A DNA stretch of 31,302 nucleotides from Deltaproteobacteria bacterium. Its GTDB lineage: Bacteria > Desulfobacterota_B > Binatia > UBA9968. Below the pieces are notes generated by a model that did not search any database, was not told the DNA's origin, and saw only the letters and a list, made by a program, of their open reading frames with translations. The stretch is taken from assembly GCA_005879255.1 (NCBI GenBank), contig VBKY01000052.1, positions 14,757 to 46,058 of the forward strand, read 5' to 3'. The position numbers and the translations under genes are program-made. Below are positions 1 through 7,859 of the stretch, in pieces. Position 1 is the stretch's first letter. Every line of letters starts with the position of its first letter.

Positions 1-633
1 GAATTAGAGGGAGTGCGTGTTAACAGCGCGGGAGCGAATTTCCCCCCGAGCCCGGAGCTTCAATCTCGCGCGCGTTATCTTGCATACGATCCGGCCGCGC
101 CAGCGCGGCTCTATGCCGGCATCGAAGTCGGCGGCATGTTGATCAGCGATGACAGCGGCTATACGTGGACGCCGGCCAACGAGGGACTCACCGACATGGA
201 CGTTCACGAGATCCTCGCTTCCGAACAAAATACCGGGATGGTTTACCTCGCGTGCGGCGAAGCTTGCTTCCGCAGTTTCGACCGCGCCGGTCATTGGGAA
301 AACATTTCGCCCAAGACCCACGATTACGGCACATCCGTCGCCGAGGACAGGAATGGCGTTGTGTATGTCGGTTGTGCCAAGGGGCGACCGAACCACTGGA
401 TCCGCGAAGAAGGCGCCATTGCGGCAATCTTTCGTAGCCGCGACAAAGGCACGACGTGGGAAAAAATCGTCGACAATCTCAAAGGAGGCGTCATGCATAT
501 GTGCCCGACTACTGATGGCAACGGCATGGTCGCCGGCACTTCCGACGGATCGTTGCTGATAATTGACGAGTCGGGCACGCGCGAAGTCGCGAGCGGGCTG
601 CCGTTCGTAACAGCCGTGGAACTGGCGGCGTAG
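1..633 (+). CDS. Asp-box (BNR/sialidase-like) beta-propeller protein, 3' part
   Basis: The reading frame is open to the window edge, so the GTG at 13 need not be the start and the N-terminus is probably outside the window. Visible are Asp-boxes of the form S-x-D-x-G-x-T-W at nt 145-168 (SDDSGYTW) and 436-459 (SRDKGTTW), with a degenerate third at 274-297 (SFDRAGHW). Each sits on a beta-hairpin of a propeller blade in sialidases, sortilin-like and photosystem-assembly (YCF48-like) proteins. No catalytic residues of a true sialidase can be identified in this part, so the specific role is unknown. The stop lies about 30 bases before the following binding-protein gene, so the two may be co-transcribed. 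Family assignment is fairly sure; function is open. Confidence 0.75.
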   Translation, partial: ELEGVRVNSAGANFPPSPELQSRARYLAYDPAAPARLYAGIEVGGMLISDDSGYTWTPANEGLTDMDVHEILASEQNTGMVYLACGEACFRSFDRAGHWENISPKTHDYGTSVAEDRNGVVYVGCAKGRPNHWIREEGAIAAIFRSRDKGTTWEKIVDNLKGGVMHMCPTTDGNGMVAGTSDGSLLIIDESGTREVASGLPFVTAVELAA

Positions 634-665
634 CGAATGCGGGTTTTGCGTTCACGAGGCGATTG

Positions 666-1670
666 ATGAGAGGGTTTAAATTCTTCTTCTATTGCTATCT
701 CTTTCTTCGTCTCACTTCTCCGCTTTTCGCCCAGGATGCCAAGCTCATCGCTGAAGCCAAAAAAGAAGGCAAAGTCGTCGTCTATGGCTCGATGGAACAG
801 GACATCTTCGAAGGAATTCAAAAATCTTTCGAAAAGAAGATGGGATTTGCGCTGGATTATTGGCGCGCGTCCGGCGCCGCCGTGCTCGAGCGCGTCATCA
901 CCGAACGCAAGGCCGGCAAGCCGTTCTTCGATGTGGTAATTAACAATGCCGGGCCGATGGAGATCATGCTCAAGGATGGAGCATTCACGCCTTATAATTC
1001 GCCCTTGGCGAAAAATTTCGCGGCGGAACTCATCCATCCGCAGTTGGGCCCGAGCTACCGCACCAGCGTCGTCGGTATCATCTACAACAAGAGCATCATC
1101 AGTCCCGACAAGGCGCCCAAGACTCTCGAAGATCTGTTGAAACCCGAATTCAAAGGCAAGCTCGCCTTTCCTGATCCAACGCGAGGCGCGGTGGCGGTCA
1201 TGTGGCCGGCTAGTCTACATAAGCTCATGGGCAAAGAGCGCGCCGACGATTACTTGCGCCGCCTCGGCGCGACCAGGCCGGTGATCGTCGAGGGCGTGCT
1301 CAATGCCGCTGAACGCGTCACCACGGGCGAAACACCGCTTGCGATTAGTTATCTCAAGTACGTCGTTGTGTTTGGCCAGAAAGGGGCGCCGCTCGAATAC
1401 GTGCGCATGGACAAGATGTTAAGCCACGGCCACGCCATCGCGCTCAGCAGCCGGGCGCTTCATCCGAATGCGGGCAAGGCCTTGATCGATCACTTTCTCG
1501 GCGACGACAGTCTCAAAGTCATGGCCAAGCACGGCGAGTTCGTCACGCGTAAAGGAATCTACCCACCCATAGCCGATGCCGAAAAAATTCAAACCGTAGA
1601 GATGGACGAACTGGATACCGCCGCCTATGCGGAAAAGCGCAAGGAGTATAGAAGAATCTTTTTCCAGTGA
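666..1670 (+). CDS. Extracellular solute-binding protein (iron/thiamine-type, ABC transporter)
   Basis: A 334-aa periplasmic binding protein. A hydrophobic signal peptide ends in SPLFAQ at about residue 22. The mature part starts with the typical LIAEAKKEGKVVVYGSM segment of the Fe(III)/thiamine/2-aminoethylphosphonate binding-protein family. GAGG at 656-659 lies six bases before the ATG at 666; a TTG at 663 is in frame but less well placed. Its expected partners are an inner-membrane permease and an ATPase. An ATPase of the right family lies at 3526 but no permease is present here, so the ligand cannot be named. A hairpin repeat follows the stop by nine bases. Confidence 0.88.
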   Translation: MRGFKFFFYCYLFLRLTSPLFAQDAKLIAEAKKEGKVVVYGSMEQDIFEGIQKSFEKKMGFALDYWRASGAAVLERVITERKAGKPFFDVVINNAGPMEIMLKDGAFTPYNSPLAKNFAAELIHPQLGPSYRTSVVGIIYNKSIISPDKAPKTLEDLLKPEFKGKLAFPDPTRGAVAVMWPASLHKLMGKERADDYLRRLGATRPVIVEGVLNAAERVTTGETPLAISYLKYVVVFGQKGAPLEYVRMDKMLSHGHAIALSSRALHPNAGKALIDHFLGDDSLKVMAKHGEFVTRKGIYPPIADAEKIQTVEMDELDTAAYAEKRKEYRRIFFQ

Positions 1671-1679
1671 AAAATACAA

Positions 1680-1740
1680 TTGGAGTGATGAAGTATTGGG
1701 AATTTTAACCCAACACTCCACTACTCCAACACTCCATTAT
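1680..1740. repeat. Intergenic imperfect inverted repeat (TGGAGTG/CACTCCA type)
   Basis: Two 21-base arms (1680-1700 and 1709-1729) are inverted around an AT-rich 8-base loop. They differ at about four positions, mostly of the kind that leaves G-U pairs in RNA. A further partial copy of the ACTCCA unit follows up to 1740. The element fills the gap between the binding protein and the isomerase. It has no T-run after the stem, so it is not a classical terminator; it may stabilise the upstream mRNA or be a REP-like element. Confidence 0.6.
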
Positions 1741-1760
1741 TCCAAGTTTGAGGAATTTTC

Positions 1761-2405
1761 ATGAAGCTTTATACTTTTTTCCGTAGCTCGGCGTCTTACC
1801 GTGTGCGCATTGCTCTCAATCTGAAAGGCTTGAGCTCTGAGCAAGCGCCGATCCATTTGCGCCGCGGCGGCGGCGAGCAATTCACCGCCGCGTATAAGGC
1901 GGTCAACCCGCAAGCGCTCGTACCCGCGCTGGAGGACGGCGGAAGAGTTCTGACCCAATCGCTCGCCATCGTCGAGTATCTTGATGAGAAATATCCCCAG
2001 CCGCCGCTGTTGCCGAGCGATCCTGCCGACCGCGCGCTGGTGCGAAGCATGGCGTTGGTCATCGCCTGCGAGGTCCACCCGATACAGAATCTGCGCGTAC
2101 TGAACCACGTCAAGAAAGAATACAACCAGACCGATGACCAAGTGAATCGCTGGGCACAGCATTGGATCGCGCTGGGTCTATCGGCTCTCGAGCAGTTGAT
2201 CGTCGCGCAGCGAAAGCGCGGCACGTTTTGTTTCGGGGCTACGCCTACGCTGGCCGATATCTGCCTCGTACCGCAACTGGGCAACGCACGCCGCTACGGC
2301 TGTGATCTTTCGCAGTATCCGACAATATTGAGCATCGAAAAAAACTGCCTGGCGCTCGCCGCATTCGCCAATGCCGCGCCGGAAAAGCAGCCGGATGCGG
2401 AGTAG
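1761..2405 (+). CDS. maiA: Maleylacetoacetate isomerase / zeta-class glutathione S-transferase
   Basis: A 214-aa protein of the usual length for the family. The N-terminal thioredoxin-fold domain has the zeta-class signature SSASYRVRIALNLKG (residues 9-23), where an SSCSYRVRIAL-like motif holds the catalytic serine. The NPQALVPAL segment carries the cis-proline, and QSLAIVEYLDEKYP binds the gamma-glutamyl part of glutathione. The C-terminal helical domain ends with the usual PTLADICLVPQ motif. Zeta enzymes isomerise maleylacetoacetate to fumarylacetoacetate in tyrosine/homogentisate breakdown, or maleylpyruvate in gentisate breakdown. No homogentisate or fumarylacetoacetate hydrolase gene is nearby, so the pathway is not confirmed. 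GAGGA at 1750-1754 precedes the ATG. Confidence 0.9.
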   Translation: MKLYTFFRSSASYRVRIALNLKGLSSEQAPIHLRRGGGEQFTAAYKAVNPQALVPALEDGGRVLTQSLAIVEYLDEKYPQPPLLPSDPADRALVRSMALVIACEVHPIQNLRVLNHVKKEYNQTDDQVNRWAQHWIALGLSALEQLIVAQRKRGTFCFGATPTLADICLVPQLGNARRYGCDLSQYPTILSIEKNCLALAAFANAAPEKQPDAE

Positions 2406-2486
2406 TGATCTCTCGCTGTTGCGTAGTGAACCCTCTCCAAAGTCTTCCCCCTTTTGTGGCCAATGGGACCTCCGTTAATCGAAGAT

Positions 2487-2551
2487 CGAGGATGGAGAAT
2501 AGAGGATCGCGATCGTCTATCTTCGATCTTCCACCCTCTATCCTCGTTTTT
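2487..2551 (+). terminator. Imperfect inverted repeat with T-run, probable terminator after maiA
   Basis: The arms 2487-2509 and 2524-2546 are 23 bases each, match at 18 positions, and consist of degenerate GAGGATNGAG units. The second arm is followed directly by TTTTT (2547-2551). It lies about 80 bases after the isomerase stop, which fits a factor-independent terminator on the + strand. The unit structure also looks like the other degenerate intergenic repeats in this window. Confidence 0.5.
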
Positions 2552-2582
2552 AGGTAGGTTATAGCGCCCCTGGATTTAACGC

Positions 2583-3356
2583 ATGTTCATCCTCAAGCAA
2601 TTCCTTAAAGGGCTCCTTCTGCCGCCGACGCCCTGGCTGATCATGCTTTTGACCGTGCTGATTTTTTGGCGGCGACCCTGGGCGCGCAAACTGCTTTTCA
2701 TTGCCTTTTTGCTGATTCTCGCGCTGCACAGCGGGCCGGTGAACTACGCGCTCCGCTACCCGCTGGAAACGCGCCATCCGCCCGTGCTCGACCCGAAACG
2801 GGTCGGCGCCTATGACGCGATTGTCGTTTTGACCGGCAGCATGATCCCTCCCAGCGGGCTGATTCCTTTCCCGACGATCGATGAATTTATGTTTCGCCGT
2901 CTGGATGAAGCCTGGCGCCTCTATCGAATTCAGCCCAAGCCGATCATCGTTTCGGGCGGCCATGTGAATCCATTCACTTCCGACAAAGACGAGAACAAGA
3001 TCGCTCGCGATTACCTAATCGGTTGGGGAGTGCCGAAAAGCGAGGTGATCGGCGAGGACCAATCGCGCGATACTTTCGAGAGCGCTGTCGAAACTCAAAA
3101 GCTGCTCAAGAAAAAAGGCTGGAAACGCTACTTACTCGTCACCTCGGCGATACATATGCCGCGCAGCCTGTTGGTATTCTCCGCAATTGCGCCTGAACCT
3201 ATCCCGGCTGCCGGCGATTTCTCGCTCGCCGAATTTCAACTCACGCCCTTAGATTTTTTCCCCAACGAGCATGTCGCGTATAAACTTTTCATAACGATCC
3301 ACGAATACCTCGGTTTGGCCAATTATTATTGGCGGTTAAATTTTACCAACCCGTAG
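2583..3356 (+). CDS. DUF218 / YdcF-ElyC-SanA family membrane protein
   Basis: A 257-aa protein with two hydrophobic segments at the N-terminus (about residues 10-30 and 35-52), followed by a DUF218 domain. Typical features are YDAIVVLTGS, the KPIIVSGGHVNP segment, the SRDTFESAVET motif (usually S-x-N-T-x-E-N) and LLVTSAIHMPRSLLVF. Members such as ElyC and SanA affect envelope integrity and peptidoglycan or carrier-lipid metabolism in Escherichia coli; the reaction is not established. The gene stands alone between the terminator-like repeat and the ABC ATPase. The family is clear; the physiological role is not. Confidence 0.85.
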   Translation: MFILKQFLKGLLLPPTPWLIMLLTVLIFWRRPWARKLLFIAFLLILALHSGPVNYALRYPLETRHPPVLDPKRVGAYDAIVVLTGSMIPPSGLIPFPTIDEFMFRRLDEAWRLYRIQPKPIIVSGGHVNPFTSDKDENKIARDYLIGWGVPKSEVIGEDQSRDTFESAVETQKLLKKKGWKRYLLVTSAIHMPRSLLVFSAIAPEPIPAAGDFSLAEFQLTPLDFFPNEHVAYKLFITIHEYLGLANYYWRLNFTNP

Positions 3357-3525
3357 GCTTTGGCATCAGAAATTAGCGCCGGAACTCTAGTTGCAAATCA
3401 CCGTTGGAGTGATAGAGAAAACGCTTGAATTAACGGCGGCGAAGTTAAAGAATCGGGCACTTTGAGTGTCGGGTCTTTGCTTCCCGCGGCGACAAGGGTG
3501 ATAGCTCGGGTCAGGGTGTGAGGCC

Positions 3526-4587
3526 GTGATCTCGATCAAGAATCTTATCAAAGACTATAAGTCCGGCGCCGAGTCTGTTCGCGCCGTCGATGGCGTCACG
3601 ATCGACGTCGGCGAACGTGAGTTTTTCGTTCTCCTTGGGCTGAGCGGTTCAGGCAAGACCACCTTGCTTCGCTGTGTGGCTGGACTAGAAAAACCTGATG
3701 GCGGCGAAATTACGATCAGTAATGGGCTGGTCAGCTCCGCCGAGCGGAATTTTTTCACCGCGCCTGAGACGCGCCGACTTGGCATGGTGTTTCAGTCTTA
3801 TGCGGTATGGCCGCACATGACCGTGTACCAAAATGTCGCATTTCCCCTGGCCAACGGCCCGCAGAAGCTCTCCAGCGAGAAGATCAAGAAGAAAGTGATG
3901 AACGCCTTGGAAATGGTCCAGCTTTCCGGGTTTGCCGATCGTCCGGCACCGTTTTTAAGCGGCGGACAGCAGCAACGGGTGGCCTTGGCACGCGCTCTCG
4001 CCGTCGAGCCGAAGGTGCTGCTTATGGACGAGCCGCTGAGCAATTTAGACGCGCGCCTTCGTGAAGAGGTGCGCGACGAAATCAAGAATCTGTCGCGGAC
4101 GTTTGGCATCGCGGTGCTCTACGTCACCCATGATCAGGTGGAAGCGCTGGCATTGGCCGATCGTGTGGCGGTGATGAGCAAAGGCAAAGTGCTGCAGTGC
4201 GCGCCGCCGCGGGAGCTTTATGAGATGCCGTCGAGTCGCGAGGTCTGCGAGTTTCTCGGCTCGACAAACTTGCTCGATGGGGTAGTCACCAACGGCGGCC
4301 AAATTGAGACCACTTTAGGAAAAATGACCTGCAGGATTCCCGCCCCGAAATTTAAAAACGTCAGCATCGCGATTCGCCCGGAAGAACTCGAGCTTTCTGC
4401 GGCGCCATCCGGTCTGGAAAACGAGTTTGCCGCCGAAGTCGTTTCATCGACTTTTCTAGGCGAGCTGACCGTATGTGATCTGATCGTCGGGGGTAAACGG
4501 CTCCGTTTTAAATCGACTCAAAGCGCGCCGGCAAAACAGATCTACGTGCGCTTTCCCGCAGAGAAGTTGAAATTATTTGCCAGATAA
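3526..4587 (+). CDS. ABC transporter ATP-binding protein (iron/spermidine/sugar type with TOBE domain)
   Basis: 353 aa starting at a GTG. All ATPase motifs are intact: Walker A GLSGSGKTT (residues 38-46), Q-loop Gln90, signature LSGGQQQR (144-151), Walker B VLLMDEP (164-170), D-loop SNLD and switch His202. The C-terminal third, from about residue 270, is a TOBE-like regulatory region, as in FbpC, PotA and UgpC. It would energise import of a small solute. The binding protein at 666 is a plausible partner, but two unrelated genes lie between and no permease is in the window. The Rieske gene begins 46 bases after the stop, so the two may share a transcript. Confidence 0.9.
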   Translation: MISIKNLIKDYKSGAESVRAVDGVTIDVGEREFFVLLGLSGSGKTTLLRCVAGLEKPDGGEITISNGLVSSAERNFFTAPETRRLGMVFQSYAVWPHMTVYQNVAFPLANGPQKLSSEKIKKKVMNALEMVQLSGFADRPAPFLSGGQQQRVALARALAVEPKVLLMDEPLSNLDARLREEVRDEIKNLSRTFGIAVLYVTHDQVEALALADRVAVMSKGKVLQCAPPRELYEMPSSREVCEFLGSTNLLDGVVTNGGQIETTLGKMTCRIPAPKFKNVSIAIRPEELELSAAPSGLENEFAAEVVSSTFLGELTVCDLIVGGKRLRFKSTQSAPAKQIYVRFPAEKLKLFAR

Positions 4588-4633
4588 TGCTCCAATTCAG
4601 ATCGACCAGAGAAAAGAATGTAAAGGATTGACC

Positions 4634-5911
4634 ATGCTACCGCGAGAAGAAAACGACTTACTTACCCAAGTCGGCCCAGGAAAACCGATGGGCGAGCTTA
4701 TGCGCCGGTATTGGATTCCCGCTCTGCTTTCTAGTGAAATTGCCGAGCGGGACGGCGCACCGGTGCGCGTGCGTTTGCTCGGCGAGGATCTCGTCGCCTT
4801 TCGCGACAGCCAGGGGCGCGTCGGCCTTTTGGACGAGCATTGCTCCCATCGCGGCACGTCGCTTTTTTTCGGGCGTAATGAAGAATGTGGGTTGCGCTGC
4901 ATCTATCATGGCTGGAAGTACGATATCGACGGCAACGTATTGGAAACCCCCGCGGAACCCCCTGGGAGCACGCTAAAAAATAAAGTTCACCATCCTGCGT
5001 ATCCATGCCGGGAGGCCGCAGGCGTTGTTTGGAGCTATCTCGGTCCGACGGATAAAATTCCTCTGCTGCCGAATTATGAGTGGATGAATCTGCCGTCGGA
5101 TCACTTGTACGTAACGAAGTCCGTTCAAGATTGCAGCTGGTTGCAAGGCCTCGAAGGCGAATGCGATTCATCGCATCTTTCCGTCCTGCACAAGAATTTT
5201 ACCGGCGAGCGCCAGCGCGGCGGTGGCGACGGCGTTTTGTACGCGGCGGATTCGGCGCCTCAATTGGAAGGGGTTGAAATGGATTACGGCGTCAGAATGC
5301 TGTCCTGCCGTAAGATCGATGCCGAGACCATTTACCTGCGCGTGTCCAACATCGTGCTGCCGTGCCACGGATTTATTCCCACTGGCGGTTTGAAAGGGAA
5401 TCCCGAAGGCTACACCATCCATTCCCATGTACCCATCGACGATACACATAGTATGCGCTACAACATCCACTTTCGCCGTACCCGCCCGATCCGCAACGAT
5501 GAAAGACAGCATGACGATGAGATCGGCGCGGACTTTCACAAGCTGCGCAACCTACAGAACAACTATCGGCAAGATCGTGAGCAGCAAAAGCATGAGACAT
5601 TCACCGGCATGGGACAGATCTTTCTCATTCACGATTCCTGCGCCACCGAAAGCATGGGTCCGATCTACGACCGCTCGCAAGAGCATCTTGGAATCAGTGA
5701 CATCACCGTGATTACGGTGCGCAAATTTTTGCTGCAATGCGTTCGCGCCGTGCAGGCTGGCAAGGAACCGCCGCATGTCATTCGAACCGCCGACGCCAAC
5801 GACATGCGCCATGTCGCCTGCATCGCCAGCAAAATCTCATGCGAGCTCGACCCGAAACAATATGTCGCGGAACAGTTGAAGAAAGAAAAGTATTGGGAAG
5901 TAACGACTTAG
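4634..5911 (+). CDS. Rieske non-heme iron oxygenase, alpha subunit
   Basis: 425 aa from the ATG at 4634, chosen because AAAGGA (4622-4627) lies seven bases upstream and because MLPREENDLLTQVGPG is the normal start of the phthalate-dioxygenase-like group. An in-frame ATG at 4577 would overlap the ATPase gene. The Rieske [2Fe-2S] ligands are Cys70, His72, Cys89 and His92. The mononuclear iron site is Asp179-x2-His182-x4-His187. Such enzymes take electrons from a separate reductase and hydroxylate or O-demethylate aromatic rings. No reductase or ferredoxin gene lies beside it. The substrate is unknown. Confidence 0.92.
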   Translation: MLPREENDLLTQVGPGKPMGELMRRYWIPALLSSEIAERDGAPVRVRLLGEDLVAFRDSQGRVGLLDEHCSHRGTSLFFGRNEECGLRCIYHGWKYDIDGNVLETPAEPPGSTLKNKVHHPAYPCREAAGVVWSYLGPTDKIPLLPNYEWMNLPSDHLYVTKSVQDCSWLQGLEGECDSSHLSVLHKNFTGERQRGGGDGVLYAADSAPQLEGVEMDYGVRMLSCRKIDAETIYLRVSNIVLPCHGFIPTGGLKGNPEGYTIHSHVPIDDTHSMRYNIHFRRTRPIRNDERQHDDEIGADFHKLRNLQNNYRQDREQQKHETFTGMGQIFLIHDSCATESMGPIYDRSQEHLGISDITVITVRKFLLQCVRAVQAGKEPPHVIRTADANDMRHVACIASKISCELDPKQYVAEQLKKEKYWEVTT

Positions 5912-5948
5912 GGATGAACGCGGGCTATTGAACAGGTAGCAAATTGGT

Positions 5949-6036
5949 GTCATCCCGAACGAAGTGAGGGATCTATCCTATTCTCAGTCGGCATCGCAAA
6001 CGAGAACGACCGCGAGATTCCTCAGCTTCCCATTGG
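5949..6036. repeat. Intergenic hairpin repeat of the TCATCCCGAACGAAGTGAGG type
   Basis: The left arm (5949-5974) resembles the widespread bacterial intergenic element that reads roughly TCATTCCGAGCGAAGCGAGG followed by AATCT. A related copy in inverse orientation lies at 6015-6036. The two can fold back on each other over about 40 bases. It sits between the Rieske gene and the ThDP enzyme gene. The likeness to the known element is recalled rather than searched. Confidence 0.5.
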
Positions 6037-6105
6037 TCAGTGTAATCCAGTTTTTCTTTCCGAATTAGATCTGCCAATTCTGTACTCGTAACAAAGGGAG
6101 GTCCT

Positions 6106-7749
6106 ATGCGAGTCGTCGATGTTATCGCTGAAATTCTCAAGCGCGAAGGCGTCGAGTTTCTCTCCTGCTATCCGACGAACACCATGATCGAAGCCGCGGC
6201 GACCGCGGGCATCAGACCGATCGTCTGCCGCCAGGAACGTGTCGGCGTCGGCATCGCCGACGGATTTACCCGCGTGAAGAACGGCAAGCGGATCGGCGTC
6301 TTCACTATGCAAGCGGGTCCCGGCGCCGAGAACGCATTCTCCGGCATCAGCACGGCCTATTCTGATTCGGTGCCAATTCTCTTGCTGCCGGTCGGCCACG
6401 CGCGCAACACGTCTCAGGTATTTCATTTTTTTCGCTCGGTGCAATCCTACGCGCCAGTGACGAAATGGACCGAAGAGATTACGCTGACCGATCAAGTGCC
6501 TGAGATCATGCGTCGTGCCTTTAGCTACCTCAAGATGGGCCGGCTTGGCCCCGTATTGGTGGAAATTCCCAACGACGTCGCTGTCGAGGAATTTCCAGCG
6601 GCCGGTGTGAACTACACGCCGGTGAAAAGAACCGTCAGCGGCGCCAATGCCCGTGACATAGAGGAAGCAGCCAAAATTTTACTGCAAGCAAAATCACCGG
6701 TCATCATCGCCGGCCAGGGCGTGCTCTACGCAGAAGCGACCGATGAGCTCACCAAGCTGGCCGAGTTACTCCAAGCGCCGGTGACGACACCGCTCGAAGG
6801 AAAGAGCGCTTTCCCCGAAGAACATCCGCTTTCTCTCGGCACCGGCGCCGGCGTCATGCCGCGGCCGGTTCATACGTTCTTGCAGAAAGCCGATGTCATC
6901 TTCGCCGTCGGGTCGAGTCTAACGAAGCATAGCATCGTCGCCGCGCCGATTCCTTCTGGTAAGACGATCATTCACGCGACCAACGACGAGCGGGATCTTA
7001 ATAAGCACTACCTTGCCGATTATCCGATCCTCGGCGACGCCAAACCGGTGCTCAGCCAGTTCATCCAAGCCGTGAAAGATTTGCTGGGTGGAAAATCGAA
7101 GAACGATGGCACGGTGGCCGCGGAAATTAAAAAGGGCAAAGCGGAATGGATGGCCGAATGGATGCCGAAGCTGACTTCGAATGAGAAACCGCTCAATCCT
7201 TATCGCATCATGTGGGAGTTCATGAACCTGTTCGACCGCAAAGAATGCATTGTCACCCATGACGCGGGCAGCCCGCGTAACCAGCTCGTCCCGTTCTATC
7301 AAGCGCCGACTCCACGCAGTTATATCGGCTGGGGAAAATCTCATGCATTGGGCACAGGGCTGGGTCTCATCATGGGCGCCAAACTCGCGGCGCCGGAAAA
7401 ATTCTGCGTCAATTTTATGGGCGATGCCGCCTTCGGCATGACCGGCTTGGATTTCGAAACCGCGGTTCGAAACAACATCCCGACATTGACCATCGTGCTC
7501 AACAACAACTTCATGGCCGCCGAAACTCACATGATGCACGCCTCGCACGAACGCTACGGCACCATGAACATCCTCGGCAACTATGCGGACCTTGGGCGCT
7601 CCCTCGGCGGTTGGTCCGAGCGCGTCGAAGAACCGGGACAAATCGTGCCTGCCCTGCAGCGCGCGCGAAAAGTCACCGATGATGGTAAAGCTGCGCTGCT
7701 CGAATTCATCACGAGTAGAGAGATTTCCTACTCGCGGATGAGGGAGTAG
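6106..7749 (+). CDS. Thiamine-diphosphate-dependent enzyme, acetolactate synthase large-subunit-like
   Basis: 547 aa with the three-domain layout of the POX/ALS family: PYR domain (1-about 165), central domain (about 190-330) and PP domain (about 360-540). The catalytic glutamate is Glu44 in CRQERVGVGIADGFTR. The ThDP/Mg motif begins at Gly439 (GDAAFGM, with Ala where GDG is common) and continues to NNN at 466-468. A strong ribosome site, AAAGGGAGG, precedes the ATG by about four bases. It could condense or decarboxylate a 2-oxo acid; acetolactate synthase proper is unlikely because no regulatory subunit or other ilv gene is near. Position after the Rieske gene suggests a catabolic role (inference). 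Confidence 0.88.
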   Translation: MRVVDVIAEILKREGVEFLSCYPTNTMIEAAATAGIRPIVCRQERVGVGIADGFTRVKNGKRIGVFTMQAGPGAENAFSGISTAYSDSVPILLLPVGHARNTSQVFHFFRSVQSYAPVTKWTEEITLTDQVPEIMRRAFSYLKMGRLGPVLVEIPNDVAVEEFPAAGVNYTPVKRTVSGANARDIEEAAKILLQAKSPVIIAGQGVLYAEATDELTKLAELLQAPVTTPLEGKSAFPEEHPLSLGTGAGVMPRPVHTFLQKADVIFAVGSSLTKHSIVAAPIPSGKTIIHATNDERDLNKHYLADYPILGDAKPVLSQFIQAVKDLLGGKSKNDGTVAAEIKKGKAEWMAEWMPKLTSNEKPLNPYRIMWEFMNLFDRKECIVTHDAGSPRNQLVPFYQAPTPRSYIGWGKSHALGTGLGLIMGAKLAAPEKFCVNFMGDAAFGMTGLDFETAVRNNIPTLTIVLNNNFMAAETHMMHASHERYGTMNILGNYADLGRSLGGWSERVEEPGQIVPALQRARKVTDDGKAALLEFITSREISYSRMRE

Positions 7750-7859
7750 ATCGTATGGCGCAGTTTTAGGCCGTCGCCAACTCAATGTTCGTGGGCAACT
7801 TTGGCACGAAGCCGTTCAATGGATAAGATATCGAAGGATTTTTAGCGTTCTTCCCGCCG

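Noticed and set aside
4577..4633. Upstream start of the Rieske oxygenase, overlapping the ATPase gene.
   Set aside because: The 19 extra residues have no family likeness, and the ATG at 4634 has a well-placed ribosome site.
6919..7785. A 288-residue open frame on the minus strand across the ThDP enzyme gene.
   Set aside because: It is antisense to a gene with clear motifs and its residues show no family; long shadow frames are common in GC-rich coding DNA.
7801..7820. TTGGCACG on + between convergent genes as a -24 element.
   Set aside because: No TTGC follows at the required distance and no + strand gene lies downstream.
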